64,000 nucleotides of DNA from Bacteroidota bacterium (GTDB lineage: Bacteria > Bacteroidota > Ignavibacteria > SZUA-365): the NCBI GenBank assembly GCA_029907355.1, contig JARYLZ010000008.1, positions 1 through 64,000 of the forward strand, given 5' to 3'. Position 1 is the first letter of the stretch, and every line of letters begins with the position of its first letter. Of this stretch, positions 39,861 through 49,424 are shown one piece after another. The notes beneath the pieces are model-generated. The model had not been told where the DNA came from, made no database searches, and was given only the letters and a program-made list of their open reading frames with translations. The position numbers were made by a program, and so were the translations under genes.

Positions 39861-40775
39861 TCACCGGATGAGGAACGGCGTCACCCATTGCAGGCGGATA
39901 TCGGCGAGGTAGTGGATGAGCATCGCACGGAACACCGTCGCCTCGGGGGCGGCTTGCATCGCTTCGCGGTATGCATGGAACGCTTCCTGCCGCAGGTTTC
40001 TCCCCTCGTATACTGCCGCCTTGAGAAGTGCTCCGATAACCGTGTCGTCCGCGCCCGGCATGCGCCCCAGCGCTTCGATCTCCGCTTCGACGGCCTGGAT
40101 GGTATCCGCTTCGAGAACGTGGAACGAACAGATGTTGCTCGTCTCGCCGTCCCGGAGACGGACCACCTGCCAGTGATACCGTTTCCCCCGATCGAGCAGC
40201 GAATCCCCCCGGCCGGAGGCATACAGCCCGCCGGGGAAGACGAACCTACCGAGCAACGAGAAATCCTCGCGGAGAAGGATGCATTCATACACGCCCGCCG
40301 TATCCGTGTCCACCCATTCGAAGGTCGGGCGTCTCGAGAGCGTCGTGCCTTCCGGGAACAGCGCTTCGAAAACGGATGCCGCGCGGACGCCGGCCTCCAC
40401 ACCGGCTCTCGCACTCCCGGCCCTGCCGATACGTCTCTCCAATGCGCGAAGCACCCGCGCTTCTTCCCCTCCGACGCCGAAGTCGTGGGCCGTCTCAAGG
40501 TCCGCGAGGCGGCGCGAGGTGCGTTCTTCGATGGCGACAAGGCGGCACCCGCCGACGAGGAGTTTCACGGAACTCCCGTACCCGGTCCGCATCCTCGTGC
40601 CCGGCCCGAAGCGGTCCCCGACGTGCACCACCCTCGCCTTCGAGCCCGGCATAGTTGTCGCCGTGACCTTGCCGCGCACGCTCACGACGAGGAATGAGTC
40701 CTGCGGTGGTGCAACCGGGCTGTCGGGGCGGAACACAGCCGCCGCGACGAGAACGCAGGACAGCGGGAGAGTCAT
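39861..40775 (-). CDS. FecR-like domain secreted protein (paralog 1)
   Basis: 304 aa after start correction; SVRGKVTATTMPGSKARVVHVGDRFGPGTRMRTGYGSSVKLLVGGCRLVAIEERTSRRL; ATG at 40775 overlaps CHASE2 gene stop (ATGA). Confidence 0.75.
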   Translation of the reverse strand: MTLPLSCVLVAAAVFRPDSPVAPPQDSFLVVSVRGKVTATTMPGSKARVVHVGDRFGPGTRMRTGYGSSVKLLVGGCRLVAIEERTSRRLADLETAHDFGVGGEEARVLRALERRIGRAGSARAGVEAGVRAASVFEALFPEGTTLSRRPTFEWVDTDTAGVYECILLREDFSLLGRFVFPGGLYASGRGDSLLDRGKRYHWQVVRLRDGETSNICSFHVLEADTIQAVEAEIEALGRMPGADDTVIGALLKAAVYEGRNLRQEAFHAYREAMQAAPEATVFRAMLIHYLADIRLQWVTPFLIR

Positions 40776-42859
40776 GCGTCGCTCGCCCGTGTGAACGCTG
40801 CGATGCGGGTCCCTTCGGACAGGCGTTCGAGCATTCGGATGACGCGGTCCGGGAGCACGGGTTCGCACGCGACGGTGTCCCCCGCGTAGATGGGGAAAGG
40901 GGGCAATGCGAATTGCCGCGGCACGCGCCCGTGGAAAACGAAGAGTTCTTCGCGCCGGTGCAGTTTACACTCCCCGATGACGCAGAACGGTTCGAGCGGG
41001 AGTGCGCCGTCGGTCCGCGGCCCACCGACGGCATGGGTATCGCCGGGAACAGCCGCCTCGACCGTCGTCGCGAGAGGGATGCCGCCCGGGTAGGTGACAA
41101 GCAAAGTTTTGCCGTCTTCGATCTTCGGCCGCACGATAGTGCTCGCGAGGTACGGCCGAAGCGTTTTGAAGAACATTCTGAGGATATGCGGGAGGAGAAT
41201 CTCCCATTCCTCGAAGTAGAAGAACTCGTTGTAACGCGGGGATTGTGTGGAGAGCAACAGGTCGCGCACACTGCACTCGCGCATGAACTGCCGCTTTCGA
41301 CCCTCGAGGAACTGGAGGAAATACCGGCGATGCATTGCGCCTGTTTCCCCGCTCGAGAAACAGTCTTCGATCTCCGGAATGAGCGCGCGCCATGTTTCCA
41401 CCGTGGGGTTTTCCCATGACGGCGGCAAGGGGACGCCGTCCCGGAGACACGAAGCCGCACGGACGGCAAACGCGTATTGAATCAGCGATTGCGCCGCGTG
41501 GAGCGTCCTGATGTGAGCGGGGAAAGAGTCGGGGTCTTCGAACGCTTCGTGCAGGCGGCGGGCGACGGGGTGACTTGTCTTCCGGAGCAATGCCGCCGCG
41601 CGGGCGCGGAGGAGGCGGAAACGGAGCGTGTTCGTGAGCGCGTTCGCCGGGATGAAAAGCAGGACAGCGGTGGCGGAGAGGTTGTATGCGATCTTGACGT
41701 GGAAGAAGAAAAACGCGATGATCGGGAGGAAGAACACGATGATCGTCTCGATGACCAGTGTCGCGGAAATGAGGGTCGCCAGGCCGGCCCGGGATGTCGT
41801 CTTGGTCCTCAGCACGCGGTACAGGGCGATGCTCAGGTAGGAAAGGACGAATGGGATCGCCCAATCGACGAGGGGAGGGACGGAACGGATGAATCGGTGC
41901 TTGAGAACCATGTCGACGATATTCGCATGGATCACGATCCCCGACATGTCCGGCCCCTTCAGGCCGACCTTCCTCCCGAGCGGCGTTTCGTGCGTGTCCA
42001 AGAGGAAAGAAAACCCTTCGTCGTTCACGTAACCGACGAGTACGATGGACCCCTCGAACATGCGCCGGTAGACGGCATCCAACGCCGGCGGGGCTGCGAG
42101 CACGTCGTCGATCGCGAGCGGCACGAACTGCTGGTATTCCTGTCCGCCGTAGCGGGGCAGGTACGTGCCCGAATAGTGGATGATCTGGGGCTGTTCCCCT
42201 TCCGCGAGGATCGGGGAAACCAACGCGCTGTCGTACAGCGCCACTACTTGGATCGCGAGCGAGAGCACGCGCTTGCCTTCGATCGTCCGGTACGGCCAGA
42301 AGCGGCGCACGACGCCGTCGTCGTCCCGGATCATATTCGCGTATCCCGTCACGGGGTGGACGGAATCGATTCTCGGGTCGAGCGTGATGCTGGGCTTGAG
42401 CGTAGCGGCATCGAAGCCGGTCGCGAGGACGACGTTCCGGTTGTCGCGCAATGCCGCTGCGAGGGAGTCGATCTCGGCCAGCCGGTCCTCCGGGTAGAGG
42501 TCGACGTGTTCACGGTCGAAGAAGACGTCGATCCCGATGACGCGGGCGCCGTAGGCGTTCAGCTTCCGGATCAGCCGCGCGATTTTCCCGTCGGGCACGG
42601 GGGCGACGTCGCGGATGTTCAGGAGGCGTATGCGCGGATCGGCGTACTCCATGTCCTTGATCGCGAATATCGCGTCGAGGCTCACGTCCTCGATGTTCAG
42701 GAAATCGATGCGGTCGAAGATGGGGTTCAGGAACGAGGTCTCGTCCGCCTCGGGCAGATTGTCCGAGAGGAAACCGAGCGCCGCTATCATCAGGAGAACG
42801 AGCACCGATGCCACCGCGTACTCGATGTTCAGGAAATATCGGAGGAACGCCTTTTTCAT
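40772..42859 (-). CDS. CHASE2 domain-containing membrane protein without recognisable output domain
   Basis: N-terminal TM then NPIFDRIDFLNIEDVSLDAIFAIKDM...RLLNIRDV...GARVIGIDVFFDRE...GYANMIRDDDGVVRRFWPY...GSIVLVGY; TM helices; C-terminal region resembles neither GGDEF, cyclase nor HisKA. Confidence 0.82.
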   Translation of the reverse strand: MKKAFLRYFLNIEYAVASVLVLLMIAALGFLSDNLPEADETSFLNPIFDRIDFLNIEDVSLDAIFAIKDMEYADPRIRLLNIRDVAPVPDGKIARLIRKLNAYGARVIGIDVFFDREHVDLYPEDRLAEIDSLAAALRDNRNVVLATGFDAATLKPSITLDPRIDSVHPVTGYANMIRDDDGVVRRFWPYRTIEGKRVLSLAIQVVALYDSALVSPILAEGEQPQIIHYSGTYLPRYGGQEYQQFVPLAIDDVLAAPPALDAVYRRMFEGSIVLVGYVNDEGFSFLLDTHETPLGRKVGLKGPDMSGIVIHANIVDMVLKHRFIRSVPPLVDWAIPFVLSYLSIALYRVLRTKTTSRAGLATLISATLVIETIIVFFLPIIAFFFFHVKIAYNLSATAVLLFIPANALTNTLRFRLLRARAAALLRKTSHPVARRLHEAFEDPDSFPAHIRTLHAAQSLIQYAFAVRAASCLRDGVPLPPSWENPTVETWRALIPEIEDCFSSGETGAMHRRYFLQFLEGRKRQFMRECSVRDLLLSTQSPRYNEFFYFEEWEILLPHILRMFFKTLRPYLASTIVRPKIEDGKTLLVTYPGGIPLATTVEAAVPGDTHAVGGPRTDGALPLEPFCVIGECKLHRREELFVFHGRVPRQFALPPFPIYAGDTVACEPVLPDRVIRMLERLSEGTRIAAFTRASDA

Positions 42860-42939
42860 CCTCTGCCGGGCAGGGGTTGATTCGTGCGGTCAAACTATCG
42901 GAAAGAGCGCCGAAAATCAATGCGGCAGCGAACCGGTGC

Positions 42940-45900
42940 TCAACGGTCGGAGAGGTCGAAACCGAAGAGAACGCCCACGTACCATTTCCATTCCTTCCCG
43001 TACGTGACGGGCCGGAAATCGAAGGAGCGCGTGAACGGCGTGAGACCGTACGCCCCGCTGAAGAACACCCGTGTCGGGTAGAGCGAGAACGAGAATGACT
43101 CGAGGCGCAATTCGAATCCGACATCCTGCTTGACGTTCCGGATCGTCAGCTCTTCGGACCGCATGGCCGCATCCCCCGCATCGTAGAACACGCCGCCGTA
43201 GAGTTTATCGAAGAGGATGTGCCCGACACGGAAATCCATGCTCGGGATGATGGGGAACCGGTACGTGACGCCGACATGGTACAGCTCGTTCCCGCCGAGG
43301 GCATAGTACGTGTACCCTTGCATGCCGGTGATCCCCCCGCCGTAGAAGTTGAAGAACTCGTCGACGGGTTCGCCGAGAATCGTGCCGGCGCGGAGACGCA
43401 GCGAAAACGTGTGCGACAGACCGGGGATGCGGGTCGCTGCCGTCATCGTCCCCTCCAGCCGATGGAACGTATAACGCGTGTACCGGGGCACGAGCATCCC
43501 CGTCGACGCATCGTAATCGTAATCCCCGTTCGGGTTGAACCGGTTGAACTCGAAATCGTAATAGAAACCGACGCGAATGCCTGTGGGGTTGATTTCGGCG
43601 TCGCGGGTCGGGTTGACGTCGTGGTGGCGAATCGCGACATGGAGATTGTTCCCGATCAGGTACAGGTTGTCGCGTGCGGCCACGAGCTGGTCGGTGTCGG
43701 GGTTCCGGAAACTCCCGATCGTGCTCGTGTAACGGCTGTGGCGGTACCCGGCCTCCAGCCGCGTCTTATTGGAGAACAGGTTGTGCCGCACCGTCACGGC
43801 GAATTCCAGCAGGTTGAACGACACGCCCACGGACATCGTGTCGAGCGGCAACGCGAGGATCGACGTGGTTTTCCGCGTGACGTTCGCGATGTCGAACGAC
43901 AGGTCGGGGTAAATGCCCAGGGACCCGAGCAGGGGCAGGCGGTCGCGGTAGGTGAACGAGGCGAAGAGATCGCGTTCGAGCCTGCTGTTGACCGCCGCAC
44001 TCCCCATCATCTCGATCCGTCCGAGGATGTCACTGGAGAAGAACATCACACCCGGCTTGAGGAACTGGAGGCCGCGGTTGTCGGGATTGTACGTGTCGAC
44101 GCGGAGGAAGGGGAAGAGCATCATGCTCTGGAAAATGTTCCGGTACGGTCTGGCCGTCGTCTCGGGCAGGCGCGTGTCGTCGAAATCCCGAAGCGCTTCC
44201 CAGTCCCATTCCTCGTCTCGGTTCAATGGGGGGACGAGCGGTGATTCGGGGATGTAGTCGCCGATTTCACCGCGGAGAGGCTCCGCGCTCTCGAGGAGGG
44301 CGAGTTTGTAGCCGTCTGCCGTGTACATCGCATACGCGACGGACCCCGACGCGTCCACCGACGGCATGAATGCGCCGCCGATACAGTTCGTGACCTGCTC
44401 GACGGTCCCCGTCGCCGACTCGTAGCGGTATACGTTGAAAATCCCCGTTCGATCCGAGACGTAGTACAGATACCGGCCGTCCGGGCTGTACGTAGGATCG
44501 CGGAAATCCGCTGTGACGCCCGAGATGAATTCCCGGAAATTGTTCCCGTCGGCGTCGACTCGCGCGATGCGCCGCCGGCCGCGGTCCGCGTACCCGAAGA
44601 CGAGATGGGAACCGTCCGGGGCCCACGCGGGGGTGAATACCTGTTCCCCGTTCGCGAACGCCGTGAGGGGGCGTATGTTCCCCCCATCCGCATCGACGAG
44701 GCAGACGTTCATCGTGCCGTCTTTCGTCGTCACGAATGCGATGCTCTTCCCGTCCGGGGAACAGGCGGGGTTCGAGGCGCGCAAACCGTGCGTCAGCCTG
44801 CGCTCCGACCGTGAGGCGACATCGTATTCGTAGAGGTCGGTGAAGAGATGCCCGTACACCGACGGCGTGTTGTACCTGCCGTAGACGATCTTCTTCCCGT
44901 CCGGTGACCATGACAACGTCGACCGCACGCCTCCGGCGACCGCTTCCTCCGTGCCGGTGCGCCGATCGTACAGGTACACGCCCGCACGGCTGAAGAAGTC
45001 TTCGTCCTTGGTGGAAAGGTAGGCGATGCGCGATCCGTCGGGGGAAAAGGCCGGGTGGAGGTTCCCGAAACCCTTCGCGCCGATCACGCGCCCTTCCCTG
45101 CGGGTGCGGAGAACGGGCTCGATGCGGCGCGCGTAATCCTCCCGGAGATGCGAGCGCCATGCGCGGTACAGCGAGTCGCCGCTGATCCCGAGAACGCGCC
45201 CGATGGCCGCATCGACGGTGAAGACGAACGGTTCCGACAGGGCGCGCGTGATGGCCGGGAGAGCGTTCCTGCCGTACGTCGCGGCGATGAAGCGCGTCAG
45301 GTTGTACCCCGCGTTGTACACGCTTTCGTTGCCGAGGCTCGTCTTCCCGAAAGCGCTCATCTCCGGCCAGCTCAGCATCGAGTCGGAAAGCACGTAACAG
45401 CGGAGGATCATGTCCCGGTGGCTGTCCCAGTGCTCGTAACCGAATTCCGGCCTCTGGTACTGCGCCGTCCCCTCGGCCAGCCAGGGGGGGACGACGACGC
45501 CCGGAATGGGGTAGGAAACGAGCAGGTTCGGGAAGCCATACAACACGTCCTTCCTTCGCTCCTCCTCGTACCCGAACCATTGCAGAGTCATCGCGGGAAC
45601 ACGCCGTCCCCATTTCATCGCGGCCTGGAGCTGGATGATATGGGTGTACTCGTGGGGAATGACGTTCCGCAGCCAGTTGTGCGTCCCCCGCAGCTCGAAA
45701 TCCAGCGGCGACGCCCAAATCTCGATCTTGTTGTTGAAGAAGTAAGCAGCCCCGTTCGAGTAATCGCTGATATCCTTGATGAAGATATGGACCTTCGTGT
45801 CCGGCACATGGCCGTACAGAGCCGTGATGGGACCGTGGATCTCCTCCGCGATTTTCGCGGCCGCCCGTGCGGTGCGTTCCGCGCCCTCGTGGTAACTCAC

Positions 45901-46092
45901 CGTGAAATGTTTCGTCTCGATCGTGTACCAGCGGAATTCCGGAGCCGAATACTGGTCGGGTTGCGCGGCGAGGGGGAGGGACACGCCACACAACAAAGCC
46001 ACGACCGCGCCCGCCCACCGCGCGGCGGGAGAACTCTGCCTTGCCCCTCTGCGTCCGCGATACGATGTGCGCCCCGTGGGTAGCCCTCTCAT
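42940..46092 (-). CDS. Surface protein: gluzincin-like peptidase domain + TolB-like beta-propeller + C-terminal outer-membrane barrel
   Basis: VIPHEYTHIIQ (HExxH) with downstream PPWLAEGTAQY; FSPDGSRIAYLSTKDED/WSPDGKKIVYGRY/CSPDGKSIAFVTTKDG propeller repeats; C-terminal barrel (GGVFYDAGDA...VGVLFGFDLSDR). Start corrected to 46092. Confidence 0.85.
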   Translation of the reverse strand: MRGLPTGRTSYRGRRGARQSSPAARWAGAVVALLCGVSLPLAAQPDQYSAPEFRWYTIETKHFTVSYHEGAERTARAAAKIAEEIHGPITALYGHVPDTKVHIFIKDISDYSNGAAYFFNNKIEIWASPLDFELRGTHNWLRNVIPHEYTHIIQLQAAMKWGRRVPAMTLQWFGYEEERRKDVLYGFPNLLVSYPIPGVVVPPWLAEGTAQYQRPEFGYEHWDSHRDMILRCYVLSDSMLSWPEMSAFGKTSLGNESVYNAGYNLTRFIAATYGRNALPAITRALSEPFVFTVDAAIGRVLGISGDSLYRAWRSHLREDYARRIEPVLRTRREGRVIGAKGFGNLHPAFSPDGSRIAYLSTKDEDFFSRAGVYLYDRRTGTEEAVAGGVRSTLSWSPDGKKIVYGRYNTPSVYGHLFTDLYEYDVASRSERRLTHGLRASNPACSPDGKSIAFVTTKDGTMNVCLVDADGGNIRPLTAFANGEQVFTPAWAPDGSHLVFGYADRGRRRIARVDADGNNFREFISGVTADFRDPTYSPDGRYLYYVSDRTGIFNVYRYESATGTVEQVTNCIGGAFMPSVDASGSVAYAMYTADGYKLALLESAEPLRGEIGDYIPESPLVPPLNRDEEWDWEALRDFDDTRLPETTARPYRNIFQSMMLFPFLRVDTYNPDNRGLQFLKPGVMFFSSDILGRIEMMGSAAVNSRLERDLFASFTYRDRLPLLGSLGIYPDLSFDIANVTRKTTSILALPLDTMSVGVSFNLLEFAVTVRHNLFSNKTRLEAGYRHSRYTSTIGSFRNPDTDQLVAARDNLYLIGNNLHVAIRHHDVNPTRDAEINPTGIRVGFYYDFEFNRFNPNGDYDYDASTGMLVPRYTRYTFHRLEGTMTAATRIPGLSHTFSLRLRAGTILGEPVDEFFNFYGGGITGMQGYTYYALGGNELYHVGVTYRFPIIPSMDFRVGHILFDKLYGGVFYDAGDAAMRSEELTIRNVKQDVGFELRLESFSFSLYPTRVFFSGAYGLTPFTRSFDFRPVTYGKEWKWYVGVLFGFDLSDR

Positions 46093-49000
46093 TTCACCAC
46101 GGCGATCTTGATGATTTTCTCCCCGCTCCCCCCTGCACCGACCGCCTTGACGTGTCCGAGATAGACGCCGCTCTCGACGGAGGAAACGTCCCAGTCGACC
46201 TCGTTGTCGAGTCCTCCCATCGCGCGCGCAGCGAGACGCGCCACCCGAACGCCGGACTGGTCGTAGATGTTCACTGTGACGTCCGCGTCCGTGGACACGT
46301 AGAAACGGATTTTCGTGACGGCATCGTAGACGGGGTTCGGCCAATTGTAACACCGCTCGGCGGGAAAGAACACGTTCCGCGTGAACGGCACGGCTCCGGA
46401 ATGCTCAGCCCGGTTGGTGTGGCGTGAGTCCCCGTCCCTTCCTCTCCACATGAGGCCGACGTCGTGGATGACGTTCCGCGTGCGGAAGAGATACACCATG
46501 CCGTCCGCTCCGGCGACGGCGATGCCCAGCACCGACGCGTCGTCTTCCCGCAGCGGAAGGAGCACGACCGATGCTTCCGCGGGGAGAGGAACGGGAAAGC
46601 CCTCCGCCTGCACGGCACCTGTACGGAGCTGAGAGAGGAGACCTTCCCCGACGACGAAGAGCGCGTCGCGCGTATCGCCCGCCAGCCGCGCTGCGAGCGT
46701 ATACCGCGCCGGCACGTTCGTGGGGTAATGGTCCGTCGAGGAAAAAGCCGCGTTGACGGCGTGAACCGATGCGCTGTCCGCAATGAGGATGTCGCAGCGC
46801 CCGTCCCCGTCCGCATCCGCGCCCGCGAGGGCAGGGCTTGCGGACCGGATGGGAATCATCGGGCAGCCCGAAGCGTCGGCTGTTCCCTGCCCCGCGAGAA
46901 CGGCCGTCAAGCTCCCGTTGAGGGAAACCCCTTCGCTGTGCCCGTCCCCGTCGATATCGGCGGTGATGCAGTTCCCCGACCGCCCTGAAGCGGCTGTAGA
47001 GCGCCGCGCCGGGTATCGAACCCTCCCGTCCGCGAGGTCCACCACGGCGCCGTTCTCGAGAAAGACCGCCGAGTCGCCGAGGAAGGCGAGAGACGTGTTT
47101 TCCCCCTCGAGCGGAATGTGCATATCGCGTGCGGGGCAATGGAGCGTGTCACCGCTCGGCCCCGTCGTGAGGTAGACGAGATCCCGCACCAGCATGAACC
47201 AGGAAGAGCGTGCGTTCCGCACGGCCGAAAGGGGGAGGTCGATGCGCCCGAGCCCATCGAAGCGCTTGTCACCATCCCCATCCGTCGTCGAGAAGACGAC
47301 GAGTGCGAGTTCCGTGCCGTCCGTGCAGGGGACGACGAGCACAGGATGGTCGTGTGCTGTGACACGCCCGACGAGCGGTCCCCTCAAAACGCTGCGCATG
47401 CCCGGCACTTCGGCAACGAGTGCGGTCCCGGCCCGTGGAATGAGCGGGGACGCGTCGCGGTGGAAACCGAACACGCGCACCGTGTCTCCATCCGCGTGGC
47501 ATCCCGCAGCGGCGAAGATTTCCTCTCCGCCGTCGCCGTCGATGTCGTAGGTTTCGACGGAAAACCCGTCTGTCTCTCCCGTGAAATGCGGTTTGAGATC
47601 CACCGGCCAGCCGGGTTCGAGGGAGAACGCCTCGTCCCCCAGTGCGATATCGACCGACATGACCGGGCCGGGGACGTCGAAGTTGTCCATCGTCACGTGC
47701 GTGTGTGCGCCGTTGTTCGCCCGCGTATCCGGTGCGGTCGTTGCGCCGAAACGATTCTCGTAGAGCGGCGAGATGTTCCCGCTGAACCAATAATCGAGCG
47801 GCGTGCCTTTTCCGATTTCCGACCCGAAGATCGACGCGATCGTCTCGCCGATATCCTGCGGTCCCGCCGCCTGCTCGAGGTCCACGCCGCGCCGCTTCGG
47901 GTCCGCGTTGACGGTGTTGTCCGCCATGCCGGCTTCGATGACGGTTTCATCGATGTGCCAGATGAGGATGCCGCCGCCGACGCGCACTTCCTTCCCGCCG
48001 CTGATCACCCGCCCTCCCGGCAGGCTCCAGTCGAGATCCTCGACATCGACAACGACCCCTTTCAGTGCCGACACATCGGTCTCGTTGAAGCCCGTCGTGT
48101 CCTTGGGGAAACGGAGTTCGACGTCCTGCCCCCCCACGCGCATCACGATCCGCTGCCCGTTGCCGCCGGGGTCGCGCTGCCTGTTCTCGAGCAGCCAGTA
48201 CTCCGTGCCCGTTACGGGCACCCGGAGAAGATCCGGGGTAGATGGTTGGTCGGTCCTCGATGCGGTGATGGAATACGTTCGTTTCCCGGCTTCCGCTTCC
48301 CGGGGTACCGCCCACCCGAGGAATCGCTTCTCCCATGCCGATGGTGCGGGTGGACAGATCCCGTTGAAAGCGAAGATCGACTCCGTATCCATCAACCCGA
48401 ACCGCCCGATCCCGGTCCTCCCGCGTTTCGTGTCGAAGAGATCCGGTAGCCCTGCATACGTGCCGAAACTCGCCGCCAACAACCCGTTGATGCTCAGCTC
48501 CCACAGGGCTTTCTGACCCGTGATGAGCGATATCTCCCGCGTTTCCGTGCACGGCATGATCGAGGTGTTCGTGATGCGGAACGTCCCTCCCTCCACAGGG
48601 ATGCCGTTGAACTCCGCGCCGAAATGTTTCCGGAATTCCTCGAGCCTGAACGAGAGCGAAGGGATGTCGAACGGCGTCGGGTCCACTCCCTCGTAGCTCG
48701 CCATGTCTACGTCGCGACCCCGGCCTGCATGGAAGACGATGAACATATCCCATTGGGAGAAATCCGTTTCCGGCATCGTGCTGTCCGCCGCGGTCCATGC
48801 GTCGAACGCCAGTTCGGCGACCGGCTTCGCGCTTTCCCCCTTTCGGTAACTGTAATCGCGGATGCGTTTCGGGACCGTGACGACCTTCTCGAGCACGTGG
48901 GAACGGACGGCGGTCCTCCCGCTCGAGGCTTTCGCGACGTAGTTTTCGAGGAAGCGGAGGTGCGCCTGGAAATACGCGCGGTCGTGGGGGTATGGGTCGA

Positions 49001-49292
49001 TGATTTCCCCGCCGTAATCGTATGTGAACACCGTCCCGAACTTGCCCGTCCCGCTTGTCCTCGGATCATCGTCGCTTTGGAACTCGACCATCACCGCAAG
49101 GACGCGGACCGTATCCGGTAGTGCCCGATGCACGTTCCCGGATTCCCGTGGCGCCCCCCCACTCAGGCCGTGATCGAAGAGGGGTTTCCTCGTCGTCTCC
49201 TTCAAGCCCTGGGCTCGGGCGGGAAGCGTCAGGAGAATGGGAAACGCGAGGACGGTCCCCAGTCGGAACAGCCCTGCTCGTGTCGTCGTCAT
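46089..49292 (-). CDS. M6-family-like protein with degenerate zinc motif and T9SS C-terminal domain
   Basis: M6-like N-terminal fold (VRVLAVMVEFQSDD...FIVFHAGRGRDVD...GLPDLFDTKRGRTGIGRFGLMD) but AASFGTYAGLPDLFD where M6 proteins have HExGHxxGLPDxYD; C-terminus YNWPNPVYDAVTKIRFYVS...VNIYDQSGVRVARL...SGVYLGHVKAVG. Confidence 0.75.
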   Translation of the reverse strand: MTTTRAGLFRLGTVLAFPILLTLPARAQGLKETTRKPLFDHGLSGGAPRESGNVHRALPDTVRVLAVMVEFQSDDDPRTSGTGKFGTVFTYDYGGEIIDPYPHDRAYFQAHLRFLENYVAKASSGRTAVRSHVLEKVVTVPKRIRDYSYRKGESAKPVAELAFDAWTAADSTMPETDFSQWDMFIVFHAGRGRDVDMASYEGVDPTPFDIPSLSFRLEEFRKHFGAEFNGIPVEGGTFRITNTSIMPCTETREISLITGQKALWELSINGLLAASFGTYAGLPDLFDTKRGRTGIGRFGLMDTESIFAFNGICPPAPSAWEKRFLGWAVPREAEAGKRTYSITASRTDQPSTPDLLRVPVTGTEYWLLENRQRDPGGNGQRIVMRVGGQDVELRFPKDTTGFNETDVSALKGVVVDVEDLDWSLPGGRVISGGKEVRVGGGILIWHIDETVIEAGMADNTVNADPKRRGVDLEQAAGPQDIGETIASIFGSEIGKGTPLDYWFSGNISPLYENRFGATTAPDTRANNGAHTHVTMDNFDVPGPVMSVDIALGDEAFSLEPGWPVDLKPHFTGETDGFSVETYDIDGDGGEEIFAAAGCHADGDTVRVFGFHRDASPLIPRAGTALVAEVPGMRSVLRGPLVGRVTAHDHPVLVVPCTDGTELALVVFSTTDGDGDKRFDGLGRIDLPLSAVRNARSSWFMLVRDLVYLTTGPSGDTLHCPARDMHIPLEGENTSLAFLGDSAVFLENGAVVDLADGRVRYPARRSTAASGRSGNCITADIDGDGHSEGVSLNGSLTAVLAGQGTADASGCPMIPIRSASPALAGADADGDGRCDILIADSASVHAVNAAFSSTDHYPTNVPARYTLAARLAGDTRDALFVVGEGLLSQLRTGAVQAEGFPVPLPAEASVVLLPLREDDASVLGIAVAGADGMVYLFRTRNVIHDVGLMWRGRDGDSRHTNRAEHSGAVPFTRNVFFPAERCYNWPNPVYDAVTKIRFYVSTDADVTVNIYDQSGVRVARLAARAMGGLDNEVDWDVSSVESGVYLGHVKAVGAGGSGEKIIKIAVVK

Positions 49293-49424
49293 TCGCCTCT
49301 CACACGGGTGGGTGAATGGAACGCGCGAAGGGGGAAGCGGTCGGAGACGATCCCCCACGCCCCGAAACGGTGCGGGCGAAGACCGCGGGACACCTTTCCG
49401 TGCGCTCGTTCCCTGCCTGCCGCC

